Assembly: GCA_910588955.1 (NCBI GenBank) | Contig: CAJURQ010000015.1 | Location: 10,118-74,117, forward strand | Direction: 5' to 3' | DNA length: 64,000 nt | From: an uncultured Lachnospiraceae bacterium | GTDB lineage: Bacteria; Bacillota; Clostridia; Lachnospirales; Lachnospiraceae | Shown here: in pieces, positions 51,496 through 60,418 of the stretch | Numbering within the stretch: position 1 is the stretch's first letter | Layout of the letters: the number at the start of each line of letters is the position of its first letter | Position numbers and translations under genes: made by a program | Notes under the pieces: model-generated | The model's database searches: none | What the model was told of the DNA's origin: nothing | The model's input: only the letters and a program-made list of their open reading frames with translations

Positions 51496-52803
51496 TCAAC
51501 ACCGCCCGCCCTCATAGTACGCCAGAAAAACCTGCCGCGTATATTCCATATCCGCCACAGCTCCAAACTCCCGGATGGAGTGCATTGCGAGAATCGGCGC
51601 GCCCATATCCACCGTAGGAATCGTGGTCAGCCCGGAAAGCGCGGGACCGATGGTGGAGCCGCCCGCAATATCGTTTCTGTTTACAAACTTCTGACAGGGC
51701 ACGCCTGCCCGCTCACAGACTTGCGCAAAATACGCGGCGCTCATCGCCGTCGTGGCATACCGCTGAGACGCGGAATACTTAATCACCGGACCGCCCCCTA
51801 ACACGGGGCGGCTTTCCGCATCGTGCTTGTCGCTGTAATTCGGATGCACCGCGTGCGCCAAGTCCGCTGAAATGGAGGTGGAACCAGCAACCGCCTGAAA
51901 ATACCCTTCATCCGTCATGCCCAGATTCTTACAGATGCGGTTTAAAATATGCAGCATCAGCCCGGAATTGGCTCCTTGCGCGGTGGTGCTCCCCACCTCC
52001 TCATTGTCGAACGCGGCAAACACCTGACAGCCCTCTCCCGTCTCCGCTTTCGTAAGCGCATCAAGCCCGGCATAGACCATGGACAGATCGTCAATCCGGG
52101 ACGCCGAGATAAACTCCTGCTTTTTCCCCGTAAAAATCCCTTTCTGGTACTCATACAGAAACAGTTCATAATCCACAAGGTCCGCTTTTTTGATACCCAC
52201 CTCGTCCTGCAGCAGAGCCGGCAGATAATCGTCCTTCTCCATGCCTTCTTCCTTCATGGACAGAAGCGGCAGGATTTCGGTCTGTTTATTGAGGGAGCCT
52301 TTTTCTTTCATATCCCTGCTAAAATGGATGCAGAGATTCGGAATGATAAAAACAGGCTTGTCAATCTGAATCAGCTTTTCCTGCAATGTACCGTTTTCCT
52401 TCACGACCAGCCGCCCGGCGAGAGCAAGCGGTCTGTCAAACCATGTCTGCAAAATCGCCCCGCCGTACACCTCCACATTCAGCTTCACATAGCCGTCCGG
52501 CGTAACGCTGCAGGCGCCCGGTTTGATTTTTAGCGCCGGGGAATCCGTGTGCGCGCCGATGATGCGGAAACCTTCCTTCGCCAAGTCGCCTTTTCCCACC
52601 GTAAAGGCAATCACCGCCGAACCGCTTTTGACCACAAAATATCTTCCCTCATTTTTCAGAGACCAGTTTTCCGTCTCCTTTAATTCCTCAAAACCGTTTT
52701 CCCGCAGCAATGCCGCCGCATTTTTCACGGCGTGAAACGCGGTGGGGCTGTCGTTTAAAAATTGTAATAAACCTTCTGCAAAGTTCTGATACTTCTCACT
52801 CAT
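51496..52803 (-). CDS. M18-family aminopeptidase
   Basis: A 435-residue metallo-aminopeptidase. Metal and catalytic residues of the family are in IGAHTDSPALKI near residue 80, DDLSMVYAGLDAL near 232, FDNEEVGSTTAQG near 264 and a C-terminal MHSIRE near 407. Such enzymes release N-terminal acidic or neutral residues from peptides in the cytoplasm as large oligomers. The ATG at 52803 has GGAGGAAATT directly in front. It has no evident operon partner. Confidence 0.93.
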   Translation of the reverse strand: MSEKYQNFAEGLLQFLNDSPTAFHAVKNAAALLRENGFEELKETENWSLKNEGRYFVVKSGSAVIAFTVGKGDLAKEGFRIIGAHTDSPALKIKPGACSVTPDGYVKLNVEVYGGAILQTWFDRPLALAGRLVVKENGTLQEKLIQIDKPVFIIPNLCIHFSRDMKEKGSLNKQTEILPLLSMKEEGMEKDDYLPALLQDEVGIKKADLVDYELFLYEYQKGIFTGKKQEFISASRIDDLSMVYAGLDALTKAETGEGCQVFAAFDNEEVGSTTAQGANSGLMLHILNRICKNLGMTDEGYFQAVAGSTSISADLAHAVHPNYSDKHDAESRPVLGGGPVIKYSASQRYATTAMSAAYFAQVCERAGVPCQKFVNRNDIAGGSTIGPALSGLTTIPTVDMGAPILAMHSIREFGAVADMEYTRQVFLAYYEGGRC

Positions 52804-52858
52804 AATTTCCTCCATTCCGAAACGTCAGACCAGATTTTCTGCATCGAGTCATTTACTA

Positions 52859-53185
52859 TTACAGATGATCTACATATGCCTTTAACATATAGTAAAAAAG
52901 GGTCTGGTCTTTTTTAGGAATCTGCTCATATAAAGAAAGCAGGTCTTCTGACAGTTTGTCCCTGCAGTTTATTTGTGCGCTGTCCAAAATATCTCCTGCG
53001 GAACAATCCAAAATATCACATAAATCAATCAATGTGTCAAGACTCATCTTTGCAATGCCCCGCTCTACCTGACTGATGAAACCGACAGACAATTCCAGAC
53101 TTTCCGCCATCTGTTCCTGCGTCAGATTTTTCTGCTTTCTGTAATATTTTATGTTTTTCCCAAGAATTTTATAGTTTATTCCCAC
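52859..53185 (-). CDS. XRE-family helix-turn-helix regulator next to the exopolysaccharide operon
   Basis: A small DNA-binding protein with HTH_3 motif LGKNIKYYRKQKNLTQEQMA then LSVGFISQVERGIAKMSLDT, and a C-terminal helix of about 40 residues (LLSLYEQIPKKDQTLFYYML). The start is uncertain: GTG at 53185 or another GTG at 53218. It is divergent from the exopolysaccharide genes; an inverted repeat CACTAA/TTAGTG lies just after their likely promoter. By analogy with SinR-type regulators it may control that operon, but this is inference. Confidence 0.78.
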   Translation of the reverse strand: MGINYKILGKNIKYYRKQKNLTQEQMAESLELSVGFISQVERGIAKMSLDTLIDLCDILDCSAGDILDSAQINCRDKLSEDLLSLYEQIPKKDQTLFYYMLKAYVDHL

Positions 53186-53340
53186 GCCCTGTTCTCTCCC
53201 ATGTATGGCATCAATCACATGTGGTATGTGCGGATTATTTCGGTTACACAGTTTTGCTTCCCTTAAGATTTTCCCTCGAAACAGAATTTATATACAGAAA
53301 GTAATATTGCTATTATTTTTATTAAATAAAGATATTAGTA

Positions 53341-53398
53341 TTGTTAAAACAAATTTATAGTGTTATTATATAGAAAAATCGCACTAATACTGTTAGTG
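53341..53398 (+). promoter_or_regulatory. candidate promoter and operator of the exopolysaccharide operon
   Basis: TTGTTA (53341-53346) and TATTAT (53364-53369) with a 17-base spacer lie about 110 bases before the first gene. Immediately downstream is CACTAATACTGTTAGTG (53382-53398), a six-base inverted repeat placed where a repressor would block transcription start. Confidence 0.45.
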
Positions 53399-53481
53399 TG
53401 TCCGATTCTTGATATGGGCTGTGGAAATGGGAGGCCATAATACGGATTGGGGCAAAAGTTTTTCGGGGACGGTGACAGATC

Positions 53482-54207
53482 GTGAACTCTTATATAGACA
53501 TGCATGCCCACATCCTGCCCGGTCTGGATGATGGAGCCAAAAATTCTGGCATGGCTTTGGAGATGCTGAGACGAGCACAGGCGGAGGGAATACAAGGAAT
53601 CATTCTGACGCCCCACTATAAGCCTATGCGGCATAATGCGCGTCCTGAAACCGTGAGGCGGGCGTTTTATCAACTGGAAAAACTGAAAGATACGGCGGGG
53701 ATTTCCACCCGTCTTTATCTGGGTAACGAAGTTTATTATGGTTCGGATATGATCAACGCGCTTCGGGAAGAAAAGGCGTTTACGATGGCGGGATCGACAT
53801 GTGTCCTTGTGGAATTTAACCCGGTGGAGGATTATGCCTATATCCGTGAGGCGGCATATCGTCTGCTTGCGGAAGGTTATGTTCCTATTTTGGCGCATGT
53901 GGAACGGTACCGCTGTCTTATGGAAAAGAAAGTAAGAGCGGAAGAGCTGTACGACATGGGCTGTCATCTGCAGGTCAATGCTTCCAGCATCACTGGAGAA
54001 AACGGCATGACATGCAGACAACATGTAAAATGGCTGTTGGGACGGGAATATGTCAGCTTTGTAGGTACAGACTGCCATGATGACAAAAAAAGGACACCCA
54101 AAATGGCAAAAGCCGCCGCTTATGTGGCGAAAAAATATGGAGAATCATACAGCCGAGAGATTTTCAGAGACAATGCAGCTGCGCTCATACAGGGCAATTA
54201 TGGATAG
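53482..54207 (+). CDS. CpsB/YwqE-type PHP-fold tyrosine-protein phosphatase
   Basis: A 241-residue PHP metallophosphatase with its metal-binding motifs: DMHAHILPGLDDGA (6-19), TPHYKP near 45, HVERY near 140 and GTDCHDD near 195. It removes phosphate from the tyrosine-rich tail of the partner kinase and so tunes capsule or exopolysaccharide length. It starts with GTG and is the first gene of the operon, next to the Wzz and kinase genes it would act on. Confidence 0.92.
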   Translation: MNSYIDMHAHILPGLDDGAKNSGMALEMLRRAQAEGIQGIILTPHYKPMRHNARPETVRRAFYQLEKLKDTAGISTRLYLGNEVYYGSDMINALREEKAFTMAGSTCVLVEFNPVEDYAYIREAAYRLLAEGYVPILAHVERYRCLMEKKVRAEELYDMGCHLQVNASSITGENGMTCRQHVKWLLGREYVSFVGTDCHDDKKRTPKMAKAAAYVAKKYGESYSREIFRDNAAALIQGNYG

Positions 54208-54236
54208 ACGGAACCAAAGAAGGGTGTGAAAAACGG

Positions 54237-55010
54237 ATGGAAGAGAATAGAGAGACAGGCACGGTAGAGATTGATCTGCTGGAAATGATAGCTGTCCTTC
54301 TTGGGAGGTTCTGGCTCATTTTGGGAGTCGGCATTCTTGCCGCGCTTGCAGCTTTTCTGATCAGCAGGTACCTGATTACACCGACTTATGAGTCCACCAC
54401 AAAAATTTATATTCTAAATAAGAATGAAAATACGGCTGTCACTTACTCGGATGTCCAGTTGGGCAGCCAGCTTACGAAAGATTACAGAGAGCTGATAGGG
54501 AGCAGATATGTGCTGGAAGAAGTGATCCGAAATCTGGAACTTACTCTGGATTACAAGGAACTGCAGAAAAAAGTTTCCGTCAGCACGCAGGAAGATACCC
54601 GTGTGATTTCCATCACGGTGAAAGATCATGATCCGACGGTGGCAATGACGATAGCCGACAGCATAAGAGAAGCCGCAGGCAGACACATAGAGGAAGTGAT
54701 GGACATCGATGCCGTCAATATGGTGGAAGCCGCCAATTTCCCCACGGAGAAAGCGTCCCCCAGCTGCGTACGATGGACACTGTTTGGCGGCATACTCGGC
54801 TGTCTGGCGGTGGGCGGTGTGGTGCTTGCCGGGTTTCTTCTGGATGATACGATCAAATCCTCCGAGGATATCGAAAAATATCTGGAACTTTCCACGTTGG
54901 CGCTAATTCCGCTGCGGGAGAATCCGGGTAAGGGCAAAAGCCGCAGGAAAAAGAAGAAAAATACTTCCGACAAAAAAGGAAGAAAGGTTCAGATACATGG
55001 AAAACGGTAG
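54237..55010 (+). CDS. Wzz/CapA-type chain-length regulator and kinase activator
   Basis: A 257-residue protein with an N-terminal membrane helix (about 22-44), an outer helical domain with STTKIYILNKNENTAVTYSD and KVSVSTQEDTRVISITVKDH, a Pro-rich boundary (PTEKASPSC), a second helix (about 180-205), and a basic cytoplasmic tail. In Gram-positive bacteria such proteins activate the separate tyrosine kinase. Its gene overlaps the kinase gene by fourteen bases. The pair matches CapA/CapB or CpsC/CpsD. Confidence 0.9.
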   Translation: MEENRETGTVEIDLLEMIAVLLGRFWLILGVGILAALAAFLISRYLITPTYESTTKIYILNKNENTAVTYSDVQLGSQLTKDYRELIGSRYVLEEVIRNLELTLDYKELQKKVSVSTQEDTRVISITVKDHDPTVAMTIADSIREAAGRHIEEVMDIDAVNMVEAANFPTEKASPSCVRWTLFGGILGCLAVGGVVLAGFLLDDTIKSSEDIEKYLELSTLALIPLRENPGKGKSRRKKKKNTSDKKGRKVQIHGKR

Positions 55011-57216
55011 GAGTATAGATCGCGGCGTTTCCGGGGAGCCTGATACGAAAGCGTTTAACGTGACGCGGGAAATTACGCTCCGCTTTGAGACGCAGGACGA
55101 TTACAGAACGAGAGAAGCTTATAAGACACTTCGCACAAACATAGAGCTGTGCGGTTCGGATATTCGGACGATTGTCATAACAAGCTGCACGCCTAATGAA
55201 GGCAAAACTTCCGTGGCGGTGGAACTGGCACGGGCGTTTGCGGAGGCGGGAAAGCAAGTGGTTCTGGTGGATGCCGATCTGCGCAAATCCGTACTGGTGG
55301 GAAGATATAAAACCGGGACGGTGCACCATGGGCTGATCCATGTGCTGGCAGGCAAGGAAACACTGGAAACGGTTGTACATATGACCAATATCCAAAATCT
55401 GTACATGATTTTTGCCGGACCCGTGCCGCCCAATCCGAGTGAGCTTCTGGGTGGGGAAAAATTCAAGGAGACACTTCTTTGCCTGCGCAGGCAGTTTGAT
55501 TACATAATCGTGGATACGCCGCCGCTTGGGAGTGTCATTGATGCAGCGGTAGTGGCGAGAGAATGCGACGGCGCCATGCTGGTGATTCAGAATAACGGCA
55601 TCAGCAGGCGGTTTGCACGAAAGGTCAAAGAGCAGCTTGAAAAGACGGGATGCAGAGTTCTCGGCGCGATACTGAATAAAGTAGACATGAGCGCCAGCGG
55701 CATTTACGGACATTATGGCAGATACTACGGCAAGTATTATGGAAAATACTACGGGCAGTATTACGGCAAATACGGGGAGGAAAACGCCTATAAGCAGAAG
55801 GCAGTAACAACGGACGGCGGACAAGCCGCCGGGGAGCCGGAGAAGACGCAAAATGTACTGCCGGAAAACCCGGAGCCGAAGAGAGTCTCTCCCGAACTGG
55901 AAAAGTACAGACTTCAGCGGATAGAGGCATGTGGGCAGTCGATAAAAAAGGAATCTGACGAGCTATTTAAAAAACATAATAATTTCAGAAAAAAGAAACC
56001 GGATATACAGTTTTTAGATGAGAAGTATCTCTGGCCGGAATTGGCGCAGACACCGCGCAAAGGGAAGAAAACTTCCGAAAAAGCAAAAAGTTCTGAAACC
56101 AAAAAAAACGGGAAAAAGGGAAATTCCCGTCATAAGGAAAGAAAATCCCCCAAGAAAAGAAGAGGCATCAGAACCGCGCTTTTGTGTGCAGGAATTTTGG
56201 TATCTGTACCGATTACAGCCTGTGCGTGCATTCTGGGTGCAGGAACTGTGGGGAACGTCAGACTGCGGCAGTCGGCGGACATGTCACCACGCCTTTCGGC
56301 GGCTGTAGCAGCGCAGCCGCCGACGGAAGCGGAAAAAAAGGATTGGCAGAATGGCTGGGTCAAATATAAGAATCAGATTTATGCTTATAATGATGATATT
56401 CTGACATTCCTCTTTATGGGGATTGATAAACAGGATGAGACCGTGCAGGAAATGCCGGAGGGAACGGATGGCGGACAAGCAGATGCCCTTTTTTTGCTCG
56501 TACTGAATCCACGCAAAAAAGAGATGGATCTTATCGGCATTAACCGAAATACGATGACGCAGATTGACATGTACAGTGACACGGGAGCCTATATCGATAC
56601 CATCACAGCCCAGATATGCGTCCAGCACGGTTTCGGAAACGGCATGGAAGAAAGCTGCGTCTATCAGAAGGAGGCGGTCAGCCGCTTGTTTTATGGGTTG
56701 CCCATACACGGATACGCAGCAGTCAATTATAGCGCTGCCGCCCCCCTAAACGATGCGGTGGGCGGAGTGGACGTCACTGTCTTAGAAGATATGACCTCTG
56801 AATCGCCCCTCCTAAAGGAAGGCGCGCAGGTGCATCTGGAAGGAGAGGATGCCCTCACCTATGTGCGCTGGCGTAACACAGATGCCTTTGCATCCGCAGA
56901 CAGGCGGCTGGAACGGCAGATGCAGTATTTGGAAGGATTTGTCGAAAAGGCAAAAATCAGCGCAGGAGAGGACATCTTCAATATAGCGCGGATGTACCGG
57001 GCGGCTTCGCCGGCAATGGTCACGGATGTCACCGTCGATAAGGCGGTATATCTGGCGTCCCATGCGCTCGATTATAGGGGCGGATCGAACAACTTTTATA
57101 TGCTTGAGGGTGAGACCGTAATGGGGGAGCAGTTCGAGGAGTATTACATAGACGAGACGGCGTTGTATGAAATGATACTGGAAATTTTTTATGATCCCGT
57201 CCCAGAGAGGAATTAA
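54997..57216 (+). CDS. fused BY-kinase (CpsD/CapB-type) and LytR-CpsA-Psr (LCP) transferase
   Basis: A continuous frame of 739 residues. Residues 1-230 are a BY-kinase: Walker A SCTPNEGKTS (63-72), Walker A' VLVDADLRKS near 90, and IIVDTPPLG near 171. A tyrosine-rich tail (about 234-260, repeating YYGKYYG) is the expected autophosphorylation cluster. A charged, Lys-rich linker (about 275-390) leads to one membrane helix (about 392-415) and then an outer LCP domain with FLFMGIDKQ near 467, ADALFLLVLNP near 490, the Arg of INRNTM near 509, and the second Arg group in ASADRRLERQMQ near 630. LCP enzymes attach glycans to cell wall or protein. Kinase and ligase on one chain is unusual. Confidence 0.88.
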   Translation: MENGRSIDRGVSGEPDTKAFNVTREITLRFETQDDYRTREAYKTLRTNIELCGSDIRTIVITSCTPNEGKTSVAVELARAFAEAGKQVVLVDADLRKSVLVGRYKTGTVHHGLIHVLAGKETLETVVHMTNIQNLYMIFAGPVPPNPSELLGGEKFKETLLCLRRQFDYIIVDTPPLGSVIDAAVVARECDGAMLVIQNNGISRRFARKVKEQLEKTGCRVLGAILNKVDMSASGIYGHYGRYYGKYYGKYYGQYYGKYGEENAYKQKAVTTDGGQAAGEPEKTQNVLPENPEPKRVSPELEKYRLQRIEACGQSIKKESDELFKKHNNFRKKKPDIQFLDEKYLWPELAQTPRKGKKTSEKAKSSETKKNGKKGNSRHKERKSPKKRRGIRTALLCAGILVSVPITACACILGAGTVGNVRLRQSADMSPRLSAAVAAQPPTEAEKKDWQNGWVKYKNQIYAYNDDILTFLFMGIDKQDETVQEMPEGTDGGQADALFLLVLNPRKKEMDLIGINRNTMTQIDMYSDTGAYIDTITAQICVQHGFGNGMEESCVYQKEAVSRLFYGLPIHGYAAVNYSAAAPLNDAVGGVDVTVLEDMTSESPLLKEGAQVHLEGEDALTYVRWRNTDAFASADRRLERQMQYLEGFVEKAKISAGEDIFNIARMYRAASPAMVTDVTVDKAVYLASHALDYRGGSNNFYMLEGETVMGEQFEEYYIDETALYEMILEIFYDPVPERN

Positions 57217-57219
57217 GGC

Positions 57220-58035
57220 GTGAGAAAGCGAAAAACTGTCTTTATTCTTGGAGCGCTGTCGCTAGCCGTTTGTGCGGCGGCATGTGGTATGTCGGACAGC
57301 GGTGAGCAGGAATCAGTGCAGGGGGCACCCGGCGTACAGGAATCAACAAAAGCAATGGAGACTGAGTCCCAAAAACCCGGACAACCTGCGGAGAAGGCGG
57401 GTAATCTCGGAGAATCTGCAGCAGATGGCCAGATTGATTTTGCCATGCTGCAGGAACAAAATCCAGATATATTTGCGTGGCTGTATATTCCCGGTACAGG
57501 GATCGACCTTCCCGTCCTGCAAAGCCCTGTTTCGGATGAATATTACATATCACATGACATTTGGGGAGACGTAAGCGGCACAGGAGCGGTGTACACGGAG
57601 ATGCCCAACCTAATGAACATGTGTGATTTCAATACGGTGATACACGGGAATGATCTGGAGGAAGATTCTCCTTTTAAGGAGCTTCACCGTTTTGAAGAGG
57701 CAGATTTCTTTGAGACGCATGAAACATTTTATCTCTATCTGCCGGACAATGTACTGACCTACGAAATCTTTGCGGCATACTATGACGAAAGCAGCGATAT
57801 TCTGCGCCGATATGATTATACATCATATGCGGGCTGTGAGGCGCATCTTAAAGATGTCTGTACGGGAAGACGCATGAACCGGAATTTCCGGGAAGGCTGG
57901 GAAGGGCTGACCCCGTATCATTTTCTGGTGACCCTTGACGGACACGCGAGGGAGGACGGCACACAGTATGTGGTGGTCGGCGCGCTGGTTCATGACGAAG
58001 CGGGAAAAATTGACCGCGTCATTTTGGATGAGTAG
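57220..58035 (+). CDS. class B sortase-like lipoprotein lacking all three catalytic residues
   Basis: A 271-residue protein with an N-terminal signal that ends AVCAAACGM, probably a lipobox, then a Glu/Pro-rich spacer and a sortase B fold: WLYIPGTGIDLPVLQSP, YYISHDIWG, HETFYLYLPDNVLTYEIFAA. In true class B sortases the catalytic His is in YGHN, the Cys in TLSTC and the Arg precedes FVV. Here these positions read IHGND, TLDGH and QYVV, so His, Cys and Arg are all changed. Transpeptidation is therefore not expected. It starts three bases after the kinase/LCP gene. A binding or scaffolding role is inference. Confidence 0.8.
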   Translation: MRKRKTVFILGALSLAVCAAACGMSDSGEQESVQGAPGVQESTKAMETESQKPGQPAEKAGNLGESAADGQIDFAMLQEQNPDIFAWLYIPGTGIDLPVLQSPVSDEYYISHDIWGDVSGTGAVYTEMPNLMNMCDFNTVIHGNDLEEDSPFKELHRFEEADFFETHETFYLYLPDNVLTYEIFAAYYDESSDILRRYDYTSYAGCEAHLKDVCTGRRMNRNFREGWEGLTPYHFLVTLDGHAREDGTQYVVVGALVHDEAGKIDRVILDE

Positions 58036-58150
58036 GGATATCCACATCCCGGACTGCGGGGGGATTTTCCGCATATCTGTGGGATGCTGATATATATTGG
58101 GAATGACCCATATCATTTCCTGAAGCAAAAAAGAAAGGAGGATGGTTCTC

Positions 58151-58777
58151 GTGAAAAGATTTATGGCTTTATTGACAGCTTCCCTGCTGGCTGCATCCAT
58201 GACAGTGTCGGCGGCAGGGTCCCCTTCCACATCTGCAGTGGCTAAGAAAGAAAAAAAAGAGGTTGCTGCCCCAGCGCCATCAGAAGCTGTGGAAGCTTCC
58301 GGCACACAGCCGTCTTATGCAGGTGAAGGATTTTCGAACGCATCAGACGCGCAGGCAGCGGCACAGAGAGGTTTAAGCGCCGGAGAGTACTACAACAACG
58401 CAGTCACCTCGGCACCGGGTGTGCCAAATGCATTGCCTGTGGGACAAGGCGGCAAGATTCTGATTAACGGCGTACCCAGCAATCTGTCGACAACTCTGTC
58501 CAGAGTAAGCAGCGCAGTTGCAGGCAGCGCGCAGAGTCAGGCTGCTTCGCTTGGCGGAAGACTTCTTAATGTGGTGGGTCTGAAATTCCCCGCTGCGAAT
58601 TTTAATGCCGCCACCGTAAATTTCTATGTGAAAGGACTTGCGGACGGCACAAGTATTGCGGCAAGACAGTATGTGAACGGTCAATGGATCGAAGTGGATG
58701 TAGTTGAATCGAGAGCGGATCATGTGATCCTGCTTCTCAAGGGAAGCGGACCGGTTGCGTTCATTGCGCTTCCGTAA
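58151..58777 (+). CDS. secreted 208-residue protein of the exopolysaccharide operon, unknown function
   Basis: GTG at 58151 with GGAGG nine bases upstream gives VKRFMALLTASLLAASMTVS, a Sec signal peptide cleaved after SAA near residue 23. The ATG three codons earlier abuts the ribosome-binding site. An Ala/Ser/Lys-rich region follows (residues 25-100), then a compact domain of about 70 residues (FNAATVNFYVKGLADGTSIA and WIEVDVVESRADHVILLLKG). It has no anchor motif. It may be a partner or client of the sortase-like lipoprotein upstream, but nothing in the sequence proves it. Confidence 0.72.
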   Translation: MKRFMALLTASLLAASMTVSAAGSPSTSAVAKKEKKEVAAPAPSEAVEASGTQPSYAGEGFSNASDAQAAAQRGLSAGEYYNNAVTSAPGVPNALPVGQGGKILINGVPSNLSTTLSRVSSAVAGSAQSQAASLGGRLLNVVGLKFPAANFNAATVNFYVKGLADGTSIAARQYVNGQWIEVDVVESRADHVILLLKGSGPVAFIALP

Positions 58778-58795
58778 GCAAAACGTTTCCTTACA

Positions 58796-58839
58796 GGCAT
58801 CAACTCATGCAAAAATTAGTTCTTGACTGGGTTGATGCC
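58796..58839 (+). repeat. inverted repeat between the secreted-protein and sugar-transferase genes
   Basis: GGCATCAAC and GTTGATGCC (58796-58804 with 58831-58839) form a nine-pair stem with a 26-base loop. There is no U run after it. It may act as a partial attenuator within the operon. Confidence 0.4.
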
Positions 58840-58877
58840 TTGCTTCCACCACGAAAAGACGGAAAGGAAGATGCGGC

Positions 58878-60272
58878 ATGGATGAACGGCACAGAGAAAG
58901 CCGGATCAGAAAAGACAGTTTTTCGAGAAAATCCTCAATCTCCATCATAGGAATCCAGCTTGCGCTTTTTTCCTGTGTCTGGATCGCATACTATAATCTT
59001 TATGCTTTTCGCACACACAGGGGACTGGGCGGGACAGTGTCCTTACTGCTTTATCTTTTTATCTATACCAGACTGGTAAAAATTTACCGGGCGGATAAAC
59101 CCGCACAGTATTCGGTTGGCGAAACTGTATTTTCCCAGCTTCTGGCTTTTGGCATCACAGATTTGATTTTCTATGTGGAGTGCTGCTTTATCGCAAGAAG
59201 ATACGTTTCGGTTCTGCCGGGACTTATGACCACAGTGGTTCAGCTTCTTGCCGCCTGCGTCTGGGCGGTCGTGGCGAAACGCTATTATATGAACCATATT
59301 ACACCACAGGAGACGACCATTGTTTACGGGGATGAAAGTGTACGTACCTTTCTGGCGAAAATACACAACAAGCCGTGGAGTCTCTTTAACATTCACAGAC
59401 AGATTTCTGCCGAGAAAAGCATGGCGGAGATGAAAGCGGCGATTGACGCTTCAGAAACAGTGATCCTCTATCAGGTAGATTACCGCCTGCGTGAGGAACT
59501 GATGTATTACTGTATGAACCAGAAGAAGGTTTTCTATGTGACGCCGACGATCACGGATATCATGGCTTACGGCTTTGAAAACCGTCATTTTATTGACAGC
59601 CCGCTTATGAAATATAACGCCTACGAAGAATCCCTGACGATGGCTGCGCTAAAACGGAGTATGGATATCACACTCTCGTTGTTCGGGCTGATTGTGACCC
59701 TGCCGCTTTCTCTCGCAACGATGCTCGCAATCAAGCTGGAGGACGGAGGAACCATCTTCTTCCGGCAGGAGCGGTATACAAAAAACTGGAAAAAGTTTCA
59801 AATCATCAAATTTCGCAGCATGGTGATGGATGCCGAGAAAACTGGAGCGCTTGTATGCGGGGAATATGACAGCCGCATCACTCGTGTGGGCGCGGTGATC
59901 AGACGTTTCCGTATTGATGAGATTCCGCAGCTTTTTAACGTGTTGAAAGGGGATATGGCACTGGTAGGGCCACGACCAGAGCGTGTGGAGAATGTGGCGC
60001 ACTACACGGAGGAGCTGCCCCAGTTTGCCTACCGTATGCAGGTAAAAAGCGGTCTTACCGGGTATGCGCAGCTTTACGGGAAGTATAACACCAGCGCATA
60101 TGATAAGCTGCGACTTGATCTGATTTACATAGAAAACCGAAGCCTGTTTCTTGACCTGAAACTGATTATGCTGACCCTGAAAATATTGTTTATTCCGGGG
60201 AGCACACAAGGGTTTAGCGAGGAGGCCGTGGGGCTGATGAAGGTGGAGCCGGGGGAGCGAAGGGTGTCCTAA
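58878..60272 (+). CDS. WbaP/CpsE-type initiating sugar-phosphate transferase
   Basis: A 464-residue polyprenyl-phosphate sugar transferase. Four hydrophobic segments lie in the first 130 residues, a Rossmann-like region follows (ETTIVYGDESVRTFLAK), then a reentrant membrane helix near 265-285, and the catalytic domain with FRQERYTKNWKKFQIIKFRS near 295, RRFRIDEIPQLFNVLKGDMA near 340 and LVGPRPE. It attaches the first sugar-1-phosphate to undecaprenyl phosphate to begin repeat-unit synthesis. It is the first glycan-building gene of the operon. Confidence 0.92.
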   Translation: MDERHRESRIRKDSFSRKSSISIIGIQLALFSCVWIAYYNLYAFRTHRGLGGTVSLLLYLFIYTRLVKIYRADKPAQYSVGETVFSQLLAFGITDLIFYVECCFIARRYVSVLPGLMTTVVQLLAACVWAVVAKRYYMNHITPQETTIVYGDESVRTFLAKIHNKPWSLFNIHRQISAEKSMAEMKAAIDASETVILYQVDYRLREELMYYCMNQKKVFYVTPTITDIMAYGFENRHFIDSPLMKYNAYEESLTMAALKRSMDITLSLFGLIVTLPLSLATMLAIKLEDGGTIFFRQERYTKNWKKFQIIKFRSMVMDAEKTGALVCGEYDSRITRVGAVIRRFRIDEIPQLFNVLKGDMALVGPRPERVENVAHYTEELPQFAYRMQVKSGLTGYAQLYGKYNTSAYDKLRLDLIYIENRSLFLDLKLIMLTLKILFIPGSTQGFSEEAVGLMKVEPGERRVS

Positions 60273-60418
60273 GGCGAAGGCGGAATAGTTGTACCTTGAC
60301 AATTTCATACTTTACATCGGATAATGCGGCTTTTCTTTACAGACCGAAAGTGTAATGATAGAATGGGCTTAGGAAAGGCGCGGATATTGCGCAATATGGA
60401 TTCGGACAAGGAGAGCCT

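Noticed and set aside
57220..58035. Active class B sortase
   Set aside because: The fold is right but the catalytic His, Cys and Arg positions are all changed, so enzyme activity cannot be claimed.
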